A DNA stretch of 6,507 nt. Origin: Gemmatimonadota bacterium (lineage in GTDB: Bacteria > Gemmatimonadota > Gemmatimonadetes > Gemmatimonadales > Gemmatimonadaceae). The position numbers and the translations under genes were made by a program. Positions within the stretch are counted from its first letter, which is position 1. Each line of letters begins with the position of its first letter. Location of the stretch: contig JAQBQC010000464.1 of assembly GCA_028287205.1 (NCBI GenBank), forward strand, positions 1-6,507, written 5' to 3'. The notes under the pieces are model-generated. The model had not been told where the DNA came from, ran no database searches, and saw nothing but the letters and a program-made list of their open reading frames with translations. Positions 1 to 6,505 of this stretch are shown piece by piece.

Positions 1-338
1 AGGAGGAGATGCTCAGTGCCGACGTAGCTGTGGTTCAGCTCGCGCGCCTCGCTCATGGCGAGCTCGAGCACTTTCTTTGCGCGCGAGGTATAGGGAAGGT
101 CTGGGCCTGTTGTCTGCGCCGCTTTCCCCTTCTTGACCGTCTCCTCGATCTTCTGCTGAATCTCGTCGAGGTCCACGCTCAAATTCTGGAGAACGGCCGC
201 AGCAACTCCCTCACCCTCACGGATGAGGCCGAGCAGGATGTGCTCTGTCCCCACGTACTCGTGGTGAAGGCGTGCGGCTTCCTCGCGGGCCATCGCGAGG
301 ACCTTCCGCACACGCTCAGTGAAGTTGTAGCCGTTCAT
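1..338 (-). CDS. clpC: ATP-dependent Clp protease ATPase subunit ClpC, N-terminal part
   Basis: ClpC is a hexameric AAA+ unfoldase that feeds substrates to the ClpP peptidase. Only the first 112 codons are present; the gene runs off the left edge, so the ATPase domains cannot be checked. The visible part is the Clp N domain with its two repeats. Repeat one contains FTERVRKVLAMAREEA (6-21) and GTEHILLGLIREGEG (30-44). Repeat two contains YTSRAKKVLELAMSEA (83-98) and YVGTEHLL (105-112). In B. subtilis ClpC, Glu32 and Glu106 of these GTEH motifs bind phosphoarginine; both are present here as Glu32 and Glu109. With mcsA and mcsB directly upstream, ClpC rather than ClpA or ClpB is the clear assignment. 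ATG 338 has a GAGG-type ribosome binding site and aligns with the family start. Confidence 0.93.
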   Translation of the reverse strand, partial: MNGYNFTERVRKVLAMAREEAARLHHEYVGTEHILLGLIREGEGVAAAVLQNLSVDLDEIQQKIEETVKKGKAAQTTGPDLPYTSRAKKVLELAMSEARELNHSYVGTEHLL

Positions 339-341
339 AGA

Positions 342-347
342 TCCCTC
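342..347 (-). promoter_or_regulatory. Ribosome binding site of clpC
   Basis: AGAGGG lies 3 nt before ATG 338, so the GAGG core has a spacing of about 5 nt, slightly short but usable. It supports the start MNGYNFTERV, which aligns with the B. subtilis ClpC N-terminus. Confidence 0.6.
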
Positions 348-358
348 TGTGCCGCGGA

Positions 359-378
359 GTGTCGCCCCGGAGGGACAC
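359..378 (-). other. Small inverted repeat in the mcsB-clpC gap
   Basis: The 42-nt gap 339-380 is the only intergenic space in the window. On the minus strand GTGTC (378..374) pairs with GACAC (363..359), and CC/GG pairs just inside could extend the stem across a bulged C. No T-run follows, so it is not a standard intrinsic terminator. It could modestly affect readthrough or RNA stability, or be chance. No CtsR-type direct repeat and no clear -35/-10 pair were seen in the gap. Confidence 0.3.
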
Positions 379-380
379 CC

Positions 381-1460
381 CTACATACCTACTTCCGCTG
401 CTAGCGCCTGTCGCACGTATCGTGCGCGCGCAAGATTGGCTTCGCTCTCCGAGAGCAGCCGGCCTTCCGCGTGGGACAGGTGTGCAGCTTGCGAAAAGAT
501 CAGGAGCTTGTTGAGGGTATATACACTCAGGCCAGTGATCAGTTTCAGACCAACGGCCAGGCGCACGCCGCTTAAAAAATTCATCGCTTCGTCGAACGTC
601 AGGCTGCGCGCGTAGCGGAGTGTTCCGTATGCCCGCCAGAGCTTGTCTTCAATAATATAACCAGCGTCGCGAAGCAATACTCGTCTCGCCTCTTCTTCGC
701 GAGCGATCACCGTGCTCAAAACCTGCAACAGCTTGTCGATGATCTCTTCTTCCGTTCGGCCGAGCGTCGTCTGATTCGAGATCTGGAAGAAATTGCCAAC
801 GACTTCACTCCCCTCGCCGTACAGCCCGCGATAGGTGAAGCCGATCTGTTGCAAGCCTGCAAGGGTTTTGTTGATCTCCTTCGTCAACACCAGCCCCGGC
901 AGATGAATCAACGCGCTCGCACGCAAACCAGTGCCGGTGTTCGTCGGACAGGAAGTCAGGAATCCGAACTCTTCATGGAATGCAAAAGGAATACGCTCGC
1001 CCAACTCCTCGTCGATCCGCTGCATGTCCGCGAACGCATCGGCGAGGTTGAAACCCGACCGCAGCGTCTGCAGGCGCAGATGATCCTCTTCATTAACCAT
1101 GACGCCTATTCCGTCGCCGAGAAACACGGCGGCACCGCTTCGAACCGGGTGCTGTGTGTCGAGCCCCGCCAGCTCCTTGCTAATGAGGTGGCGCTCATGC
1201 AACAGCAGGCGGTCGTCCGAGCCGAGCTCATCCACCCGCACCAGCAGGTTCCGGCGCAGGTGTGGCGAGCCCTCCACGGCCTCGCGCACGCGCGCGAGGA
1301 TCCTCAGACGCTCGCCGTCCCTCGCCCGACCCGGAAAGGCAAAGCCCTCCAGGTTCCGCGCCAGGCGCACCCGGGTGGAGAGCACGATCCCCGCGTGATC
1401 CCCCGAGGCGTCGAGCCAGTTCACACCCCCATCGGGCAGCAACGACAGATCGAGCGTCAC
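381..1460 (-). CDS. mcsB: Protein arginine kinase McsB
   Basis: McsB phosphorylates arginine side chains on proteins, marking them for ClpC-ClpP degradation. It belongs to the phosphagen (guanido) kinase fold. The 359 residues (B. subtilis 363) carry the nucleotide-binding start VLSTRVRLARN (26-36), the acidic NEEDH (123-127), the active-site Cys171 in LTSCPTNTGTGLRAS, and GEGSE (215-219) followed by GNFFQISNQTTLG. The catalytic set therefore looks complete. The C-terminal segment matching the B. subtilis RDXXRA allosteric phosphoarginine site reads ANLARA (341-346), so the first Arg and the Asp are missing. GTG 1460 was chosen because it overlaps the mcsA stop in GTGA, has AAGG 7 nt upstream and gives the family length. 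The open frame extends to 1673 only across mcsA. The stop is TAG, unlike the TGA of the five genes upstream. G+C content drops in the 3' half. Confidence 0.95.
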   Translation of the reverse strand: MTLDLSLLPDGGVNWLDASGDHAGIVLSTRVRLARNLEGFAFPGRARDGERLRILARVREAVEGSPHLRRNLLVRVDELGSDDRLLLHERHLISKELAGLDTQHPVRSGAAVFLGDGIGVMVNEEDHLRLQTLRSGFNLADAFADMQRIDEELGERIPFAFHEEFGFLTSCPTNTGTGLRASALIHLPGLVLTKEINKTLAGLQQIGFTYRGLYGEGSEVVGNFFQISNQTTLGRTEEEIIDKLLQVLSTVIAREEEARRVLLRDAGYIIEDKLWRAYGTLRYARSLTFDEAMNFLSGVRLAVGLKLITGLSVYTLNKLLIFSQAAHLSHAEGRLLSESEANLARARYVRQALAAEVGM

Positions 1461-1942
1461 TCCATCACCTTGAGCTGGTCCCGCAACTTCGCCGCCTCCT
1501 CGAACTGCTCCTGCTCCACCGCCCGGCGCAGCCTCGTCCGAAGCTCCGTCGCGACCGACGCCCCTTCCTCCACAGCCTGGGCGGGCGGATGATAGCGCTT
1601 CCCCTGGTGCTTCGACGTTCCGTGCACCCCGCGGAGCAGGTCCCGGAGCTTCACCTCGAAGGCCCCATAGCAATAAGCGCAGCCCAGGCGGCTCGTGTTC
1701 CGGAAATCGCGCAGCGTCGAGTTACAGAAGGTGCAGCGCCAGCTCTCGCTGCCGGCGAGTAGCTGCTTCTGCTGGACCGCCTGGATGAAGTCGGCGAGCG
1801 GCTGCTTCGGCATCGTGACGTGCGTCTCAATGCCGCGCTCCGCTGCGCACTTTTCGCACAGGTTGAGCTGACGTACCGGTGGGTCGGTCACCTGAGTGAC
1901 CTGAACCACCGCATCGCGCTCCTTGCAGCTATCACACAACAT
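1457..1942 (-). CDS. mcsA: McsA, activator of protein arginine kinase
   Basis: McsA is the metal-binding partner that activates the arginine kinase McsB in Firmicutes. The 161 residues hold four CXXC pairs (Cys3/6, 29/32, 70/73, 88/91), which fit the zinc-binding half of the family. A UVR motif (about 133-158, QEQFEEAAKLRDQLK) follows at the C-terminus. The linker HGTSKHQGKRYHP (107-119) resembles the McsA consensus just before the UVR region. ATG 1942 is supported by the strong upstream Shine-Dalgarno sequence and by the N-terminal MLCDSCKERDA pattern, with the first zinc knuckle at the very start. It lies directly upstream of mcsB and shares GTGA with it, the family's usual neighbour order. 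No ctsR gene precedes it; lolD does. The function is inferred from family and context and is secure at family level. Confidence 0.94.
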   Translation of the reverse strand: MLCDSCKERDAVVQVTQVTDPPVRQLNLCEKCAAERGIETHVTMPKQPLADFIQAVQQKQLLAGSESWRCTFCNSTLRDFRNTSRLGCAYCYGAFEVKLRDLLRGVHGTSKHQGKRYHPPAQAVEEGASVATELRTRLRRAVEQEQFEEAAKLRDQLKVME

Positions 1943-2640
1943 CAGGCAAGCACCTCCCGCACATCTGTTTCCTGCAATCTGCCATCTTCCAGTAGCAACG
2001 CACGATCCGCGCGCGCGGCGAGCGCCTTGTTATGAGTGACGACGACCATCGCGATGTTGAGGTCTCGCACGAGCTGCGTGAACTGCTCGTGCAGCCGCTC
2101 GGCGTTCGCGTGATCCAGATTCCCGGACGGCTCATCCGCGAGCACGACCACGGGATCGACGGCCAGCGCGCGGGCCACCGCGGTGCGCTGCTGCTCGCCT
2201 CCCGACATTTCCGAGGGCCGATGCGTGCTTCGCGCGCTCAGCCCGACGCGCGCGAGCATGTCCTGCGCTCTCGCCCGTGCCCGCGGCGCGTCCCAGCCGG
2301 AAATCCGCAGCGGCATCATCACATTCTCCAGCGCGGAGAACTCGCGCAAGAGGTGATGAAACTGAAAAACAAATCCGACCTTAATGTTCCGCAATTTGGA
2401 CAGCTGTTCGTCGCCGAGCGCGCTCAGCGATTGTCCGTCGAGCGTGACCTTGCCCTGCGTGGGTCGATCGAGGGCGCCGAGAATGTGGAGGAGTGTGCTC
2501 TTCCCCGCGCCGCTCGCGCCCACGACCGCGATCATCTCGCCCTGCCGCACGTCGAGGCTCACCCCATTGAGCACATCGACTCTTCCTCCATCGCCGCCGA
2601 TGTACGACTTCGACAGTTCCCGCGCCTCGATGACATTCAT
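1942..2640 (-). CDS. lolD: Lipoprotein-releasing system ATP-binding protein LolD
   Basis: This is the cytoplasmic ATPase that powers the adjacent permease. The 232 residues compare with 233 in E. coli LolD. All ABC motifs are intact: Walker A GASGAGKST at 41-49, Q-loop Gln93, signature SGGEQQR at 146-152, Walker B VVVLADE at 164-170, D-loop GNLD at 173-176 and switch His203 in VVVTHN. The stretch FVFQFHHLLREFSALENV (90-107) is close to the LolD hallmark around the Q-loop and separates it from MacB or FtsE ATPases. ATG 2640 was chosen because it overlaps the permease stop in ATGA and gives the expected N-terminus MNVIEARELSKSY. The open frame continues upstream of it, but only as a shadow of the permease gene. 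The stop TGA shares its A with the ATG of mcsA. Confidence 0.95.
   Translation of the reverse strand: MNVIEARELSKSYIGGDGGRVDVLNGVSLDVRQGEMIAVVGASGAGKSTLLHILGALDRPTQGKVTLDGQSLSALGDEQLSKLRNIKVGFVFQFHHLLREFSALENVMMPLRISGWDAPRARARAQDMLARVGLSARSTHRPSEMSGGEQQRTAVARALAVDPVVVLADEPSGNLDHANAERLHEQFTQLVRDLNIAMVVVTHNKALAARADRALLLEDGRLQETDVREVLA
1952..1958 (-). promoter_or_regulatory. Strong ribosome binding site of mcsA inside lolD
   Basis: GGGAGGT on the minus strand ends 9 nt before ATG 1942. It is the best Shine-Dalgarno match at any overlapping junction in the window, whereas the permease and lolD starts have little or none at normal spacing. It suggests that mcsA can recruit ribosomes independently of lolD translation. 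Confidence 0.7.
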
Positions 2641-3890
2641 TCGTGTCGGATCGCCTCGACGGGAAAGAGGCGCGCCGCCTGCATCGCCGGATAGAGCGTG
2701 GCGAGGGCCGCGATGATGATGCTCGCACCCACGATCCACATCACATCGGCGACCTGGATCGTTACGGGAAGGTGATCGATGAAGTAGACGGTCGGATCGA
2801 GCGGGATGAGCTGCCCGCGATCGATGGAGATCCCCGCCGTCACGCCGATGCCGACACCCACCGCGGTGCCCACGATGCCGATGACGAGCCCCTGCGCGAG
2901 GAAGATCTTCCGCACCGAGCGCGCGGGGAGCCCCATCGCCTTGAGAATGCCGATCTCCCGCGTCTTGTCCTTCACCACCATCGTGAGCGTGCTGACGATG
3001 TTGAACGCCGCCACGAGCACGATCAGCAGAAGGATCACGCGCATCGCGAGCTTCTCGAGCTTGAGCGCCTGGAAGAGCTGCGAGTTCACTTCCTGCCAAT
3101 CCAGCACACGGTAGGGATAGCCGAGCGAGTCGGAGAGCTGCCGCGCGACATCGCCGGCTTCCCATCGATTCGTCGTTCGCGCCTCGATCCCGGTGACCGC
3201 TTCGCCCAATCCCGCGAACTCCTTCGCCCGATCGAGATCGACGTAGATGTACGAGTTATCGTATTCGTACATCCCGGTCTCGAATACCCCCGTCACCTCG
3301 AACTGGTAGACGCGCGGCACGTAGCTGCCGACGGCCGCATTGAACTTCACGCCGGCGGGCGACACGAGCGTCAGCTTGCTCCCCCGAAACACGTTGAGCC
3401 GCTCGGCCAGGCGCTTTCCGAGCACGGCGCCGCGAAGCTGGCCATCTGCCGAGGCGAAGCGAAAGTCGCCGGTGGACGCGTGCTTGCGAATCGTCGTGAC
3501 GTCGGACACGCCCGGCCCCGCGGGCGGGATTCCCTCCACGAACACACCCTCGGCGTACGAGTGCCCGTTCGCGGTCGCAAGGCCCTGCGTGAGCACGAAC
3601 GGCGCGGCGGCGACGACGCGCGGGTTGTGCTGCACGCGCGCAAGCGTCGGCTGCCAATCCTTGAGCACGAGATCGTCGCCGAAGGTGAGCACGCGGAGAT
3701 CGGGGCTGCCCACGAGAATCTTCTCGCGCAGATCCGTCTGCATCCCCGTCATCACGCCATTGATGACGATGAGCGCGCTCACGCCCACCAGCACACCGCC
3801 GATGGCGATGACGCTGATGAAGGAGAAGAGGCGCGCGCTGCCGCGGCTGCGCAGATAGCGCCAGGCAATCGAGAGCTCGAGACGGCTCAT
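2637..3890 (-). CDS. Lipoprotein-releasing ABC transporter permease, LolC/LolE family
   Basis: This inner-membrane subunit of the Lol transporter extracts mature lipoproteins from the outer leaflet of the inner membrane and hands them to LolA for delivery to the outer membrane. The 417 residues show the LolC/E layout. One N-terminal membrane helix (about 23-48, after SIAWRYLRSR) is followed by a large periplasmic domain (about 50-280). Three C-terminal helices follow at about 283-306, 330-354 and 381-403. The cytoplasmic segment between helices 2 and 3 (KDKTREIGILKAMGLPARSV, 307-326) is the characteristic ATPase-coupling region. The C-terminus PAMQAARLFPVEAIRHE is typical of the family. Only one permease gene is present beside lolD, so a homodimer, as in single-permease (LolF-type) systems, is possible; I therefore give no C/E/F symbol. 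ATG 3890 overlaps the lysS stop in ATGA, with no good Shine-Dalgarno sequence of its own. Confidence 0.92.
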   Translation of the reverse strand: MSRLELSIAWRYLRSRGSARLFSFISVIAIGGVLVGVSALIVINGVMTGMQTDLREKILVGSPDLRVLTFGDDLVLKDWQPTLARVQHNPRVVAAAPFVLTQGLATANGHSYAEGVFVEGIPPAGPGVSDVTTIRKHASTGDFRFASADGQLRGAVLGKRLAERLNVFRGSKLTLVSPAGVKFNAAVGSYVPRVYQFEVTGVFETGMYEYDNSYIYVDLDRAKEFAGLGEAVTGIEARTTNRWEAGDVARQLSDSLGYPYRVLDWQEVNSQLFQALKLEKLAMRVILLLIVLVAAFNIVSTLTMVVKDKTREIGILKAMGLPARSVRKIFLAQGLVIGIVGTAVGVGIGVTAGISIDRGQLIPLDPTVYFIDHLPVTIQVADVMWIVGASIIIAALATLYPAMQAARLFPVEAIRHE

Positions 3891-5377
3891 TCGGGTCGCA
3901 TCGTGGGAAAGAGGATCACATCGCGTATGTGTGATATACCCGAGAGATACATGAACAGCCTGTCGACGCCGATGCCCACGCCGCCCATCGGCGGCATCCC
4001 GTGCTCCATCGCGCGCAGATAGTCCTCGTCAATGCCCGACGCCTCCTCATCGCCCGCCGCGCGCAGCCGGGCCTGCGCCTCGAACCGGCGCCGCTGATCG
4101 AGCGGATCATTCAGCTCGCTGAACGCATTCGCGAGCTCCTTGCCTCCAGCGAAGAGCTCGAAGCGTTCGGTGAGCTCCGGCGCGCCGCGCTTCGGCTTCG
4201 CGAGCGGCGACAGCTCCATCGGGTAGTCGACGACGAAGGTGGGGTTGTGCAGCGTGCGCTCAACGTGCGCCTGAAAGAGCTCGTCGAGCAGCTTCGGACG
4301 CGAGAGCGTGTCCGCCTTTGCGACGTCGGCACGCACGGCAGCCTTTCTGAGCTCGGCGTCGCTCATCGCGAGCACGTCGGCCTCGAGCGCCGCGTTCAGC
4401 GACTCGACCCACTGGATGCGGGGGAACGGCGGCTCGAGCACCGGCACCGCGGCCGTGTACGCGGCATGATTGCGCACGCTGTCCGCCGCCGCGACGAGCA
4501 GCTGCTCCACGAGCAGCATCATGTCCGTGTAGTCCGCGTACGCCTGATACCACTCGAGCATCGTGAACTCGGGGTTGTGCGTGCGATCCACACCCTCGTT
4601 CCGGAAGTCGTGCCCGATCTCGTACACCGCATCGAAGCCGCCGACGACGAGCCGCTTGAGATAGAGCTCGTCGGCGATGCGGAGATAGAGCGGAATGTCG
4701 AGCGCGTTGTGATGCGTCGTGAACGGACGTGCGGCCGCGCCGCCATACAGCGGCTGCAGCACCGGCGTCTCGACCTCGAGAAATCCGCGCGCGTCGAGAA
4801 AGGCGCGCAGCGCGCTGACCATCCTCGAGCGCGCGACGAACGACGCGCGCACCTCCGGATGCACCGCGAGATCCACGGCGCGCTGCCGGTAGCGCTGCTC
4901 CGGATCGCTGAAGCCGGAGTGTCGCACGACCACGCCATCGACGACCTCCTCCTTTCCGAACGGGAGCGGCCGCAGCGACTTGGCGAGCATCTCCGCGCTC
5001 GCCACGCGCACCGTGGTCTCGCCCGTCTTCGTGCGGAAGAGCGCGCCCGACACACCGATCACGTCGCCGATGTCGAAGAGCTTGAGTGTCTCGAACAGCT
5101 CCTCTCCAAGCTCGTCCTTGCGAAAGTAGAGCTGAATCCGGCCCGAGTCATCGGCGAGATGTGCGAAGCTCGTCTTCCCCTGCCCGCGCCAGGCGACGAT
5201 CCGCCCGGCAACGCGCACGCTCTCACCTTCGTCGGCATCGCCGAGCGCGGCGATCGCGGCAGCGGCGGTGTGCGTGCGCTTGAAGCCGTAGGCGTAGGGC
5301 GCGATGCCGCGCTCGATCAGCGCGTCGTGCTTCTCGCGCCGCGCCTTGAGCACGAAGTTCAGCTCGTCGGTGCTCAC
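3887..5377 (-). CDS. lysS: Lysyl-tRNA synthetase, class II
   Basis: The cytoplasmic enzyme charges tRNA(Lys) with lysine using ATP. The 496-residue length is typical of bacterial class II LysRS. An anticodon-binding OB fold occupies about residues 52-140. Motif 1 lies around 188-218 (FLEVETPVLQP), motif 2 begins at FRNEG 258-262 and runs through HNPEFTMLE, and motif 3 is GIGVDRL 468-474, with the usual IRDVILFP ending. In the motif 2 loop the order is Asp-Arg-Thr before HNPEF, where E. coli-type enzymes have Arg directly before the His; from memory, Bacteroidetes and Chlamydia enzymes share the form seen here. The start is GTG 5377, which overlaps the prfB stop in GTGA; GGGAG lies about 10 nt upstream. 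The other end overlaps the permease start in ATGA. Identification is firm. Confidence 0.97.
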   Translation of the reverse strand: MSTDELNFVLKARREKHDALIERGIAPYAYGFKRTHTAAAAIAALGDADEGESVRVAGRIVAWRGQGKTSFAHLADDSGRIQLYFRKDELGEELFETLKLFDIGDVIGVSGALFRTKTGETTVRVASAEMLAKSLRPLPFGKEEVVDGVVVRHSGFSDPEQRYRQRAVDLAVHPEVRASFVARSRMVSALRAFLDARGFLEVETPVLQPLYGGAAARPFTTHHNALDIPLYLRIADELYLKRLVVGGFDAVYEIGHDFRNEGVDRTHNPEFTMLEWYQAYADYTDMMLLVEQLLVAAADSVRNHAAYTAAVPVLEPPFPRIQWVESLNAALEADVLAMSDAELRKAAVRADVAKADTLSRPKLLDELFQAHVERTLHNPTFVVDYPMELSPLAKPKRGAPELTERFELFAGGKELANAFSELNDPLDQRRRFEAQARLRAAGDEEASGIDEDYLRAMEHGMPPMGGVGIGVDRLFMYLSGISHIRDVILFPTMRPE

Positions 5378-6493
5378 GCGGCGCTTGCTCCCGGCGCGCC
5401 CGCGCGCTTGAGGTACGCCTCGATGAATGGATCGATCGCGCCGTCCATGACCTTCGCCACATCGGAGATCTTGAGCTCCGAGCGGTGATCGTTGACCATC
5501 GTGTACGGCTGGAACACGTAGCTCCGGATCTGATTGCCGAACGACACATCGGTCTTCGCCGAGTCGATCTCGGCCTTCTTGCGCTCGCGCTCCTCGACCT
5601 CGCGCTGATAGAGCGCGTTCTTCAGCATCTTGAGCGCGGTCTCCTTGTTCTTGTGCTGTGAGCGCTGCTGCTGGCAGCTCGTGACGATCCCCGACGGGAT
5701 GTGCGTGAGCCGCACCGCGGAGCTGGTCTTGTTGACGTGCTGCCCGCCCGCTCCGGACGCGCGAAACACGTCCATGCGAATATCCTCGTCGCGCACTTCT
5801 ATGTTGATCTCCTCATCAACATCGGGATAGACGAAGACCGACGCGAAGCTCGTGTGGCGACGCGACTGCGAGTCGAAGGGCGAGATGCGCACGAGCCGAT
5901 GCACGCCCGCCTCCGAGCGCAGAAAGCCGTACGCGTACTGCCCGCGGATCTCGACCATCGCGCCCTTGATCCCCGCCTCTTCGCCCTCGCTCACGTCGAG
6001 CACCTCGACAGCGAAGCCGCGACGCTCGGCCCAGCGGGTGTACATGCGGAGCAGCATCGCGGCCCAATCCTGCGCCTCGGAGCCGCCAGCGCCGGCGCTG
6101 ATCTCGACCATCGCGTTGCGGTGATCGTCCGGCCCCTGCAGCATCGAGCGGAGCTCGAAGCTGGTGAGCTGCTCATCGAAGCTCGCGAGCTCGCGATCCA
6201 GCTCGTCCGAGAGCCCGTCATCGTACTCGGCGTTGAGCAGCTCATCGAGCTCCGACATCTCGCGGAGCTTCGCCTCGAGCCTGTCGAAGGGCTCGATCCA
6301 GTTTTTAAGTGTGTTGACTTCCTGAATCACCTCGCGCGCGCGATCGGGCACGTCCCAGAATTTGAGCTCGCCCATCTGCGCTTCGCGTGTACTCAGCGTA
6401 ACGCGCCTGGTATCCAAGTCAAAGCAACCCCCGGAGCTCGGCGAGTCGCTCATCGTGCCGGCGAAGCTGCCGGGTGCGTTCACTCTCGGACAT
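5374..6493 (-). CDS. prfB: Peptide chain release factor 2 (RF2), with +1 programmed frameshift
   Basis: RF2 recognises UGA and UAA on the ribosome and triggers release of the finished protein. The gene must be read as 6493..6422 joined to 6420..5374. ATG 6493 opens 24 codons (MSESERTRQL...) and meets TGA at 6421..6419. Translation then slips +1 past 6421 and continues DLDTRRVTL..., giving 372 residues; E. coli RF2 has 365. In that numbering the stop-codon-recognition tripeptide SPF lies at 204-206 and the catalytic GGQ at 249-251 in SGAGGQHVNKT, almost exactly as in E. coli. Residue 245, matching E. coli 246, is Ala, the common bacterial state. ATG 6493 is chosen because GGAG lies 8 nt upstream and the short frame matches the RF2 N-terminal helix. 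The GTG-started continuous frame from 6507 gives a proline/serine-rich N-terminus unlike RF2. The stop TGA overlaps the GTG of lysS. Identification is firm. Confidence 0.97.
6418..6432 (-). promoter_or_regulatory. RF2 +1 programmed ribosomal frameshift site
   Basis: On the minus strand the site reads GGGGG-TTG-CTT-TGA-C. The five G (6432..6428) form a Shine-Dalgarno-like element 3 nt before the slippery CTT (6424..6422), followed by in-frame TGA (6421..6419) and C. E. coli prfB has the same architecture, a G-run, one codon, then CTTTGAC. Known mechanism: when RF2 is scarce, termination at this UGA is slow, the P-site tRNA(Leu) slips from CUU to UUU, and the full protein is made; when RF2 is abundant, translation stops at codon 25. 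Here the protein past the shift is continuous and RF2-like, so the site is almost certainly functional. Confidence 0.95.
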
Positions 6494-6501
6494 TGAATCC
6501 A

Positions 6502-6505
6502 CTCC
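6502..6505 (-). promoter_or_regulatory. Ribosome binding site of prfB
   Basis: GGAG lies 8 nt before ATG 6493, a normal Shine-Dalgarno spacing. It supports ATG 6493 as the start of the short 5' frame rather than the GTG at 6507..6505. Any promoter for the cluster would lie outside the window to the right. Confidence 0.7.

Noticed and set aside
359..378. Intrinsic terminator between mcsB and clpC
   Set aside because: The stem is short with a bulge and no T-run follows it, so termination is not supported.
650..690. A TATATT hexamer on the minus strand inside mcsB as a -10 element for clpC
   Set aside because: No -35-like hexamer lies 16-18 nt upstream, and the bases encode conserved-looking residues YIIED. 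It is also more than 300 nt from clpC.
1461..1673. Upstream extension of mcsB within its open frame
   Set aside because: It would lie entirely inside mcsA and give a Gly/Ala/Arg-rich tail not found in McsB. GTG 1460 gives the family length and a coupled start.
2641..3165. Upstream extension of lolD within its open frame
   Set aside because: The extra residues are low-complexity Arg/Ala/Gly/His sequence opposite no LolD homology and overlap the permease gene. ATG 2640 is the natural start.
2643..4022. A 459-codon open frame on the plus strand opposite the Lol permease
   Set aside because: It is antisense to a well-supported membrane protein and very rich in Asp, Arg and His, which mirrors the codons of the opposite strand.
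4001..5488. A 495-codon open frame on the plus strand opposite lysS
   Set aside because: It is antisense to a clear LysRS gene, and its Arg/His/Glu/Leu-rich composition is typical of shadow frames in GC-rich DNA. No family resemblance or ribosome binding site was seen.
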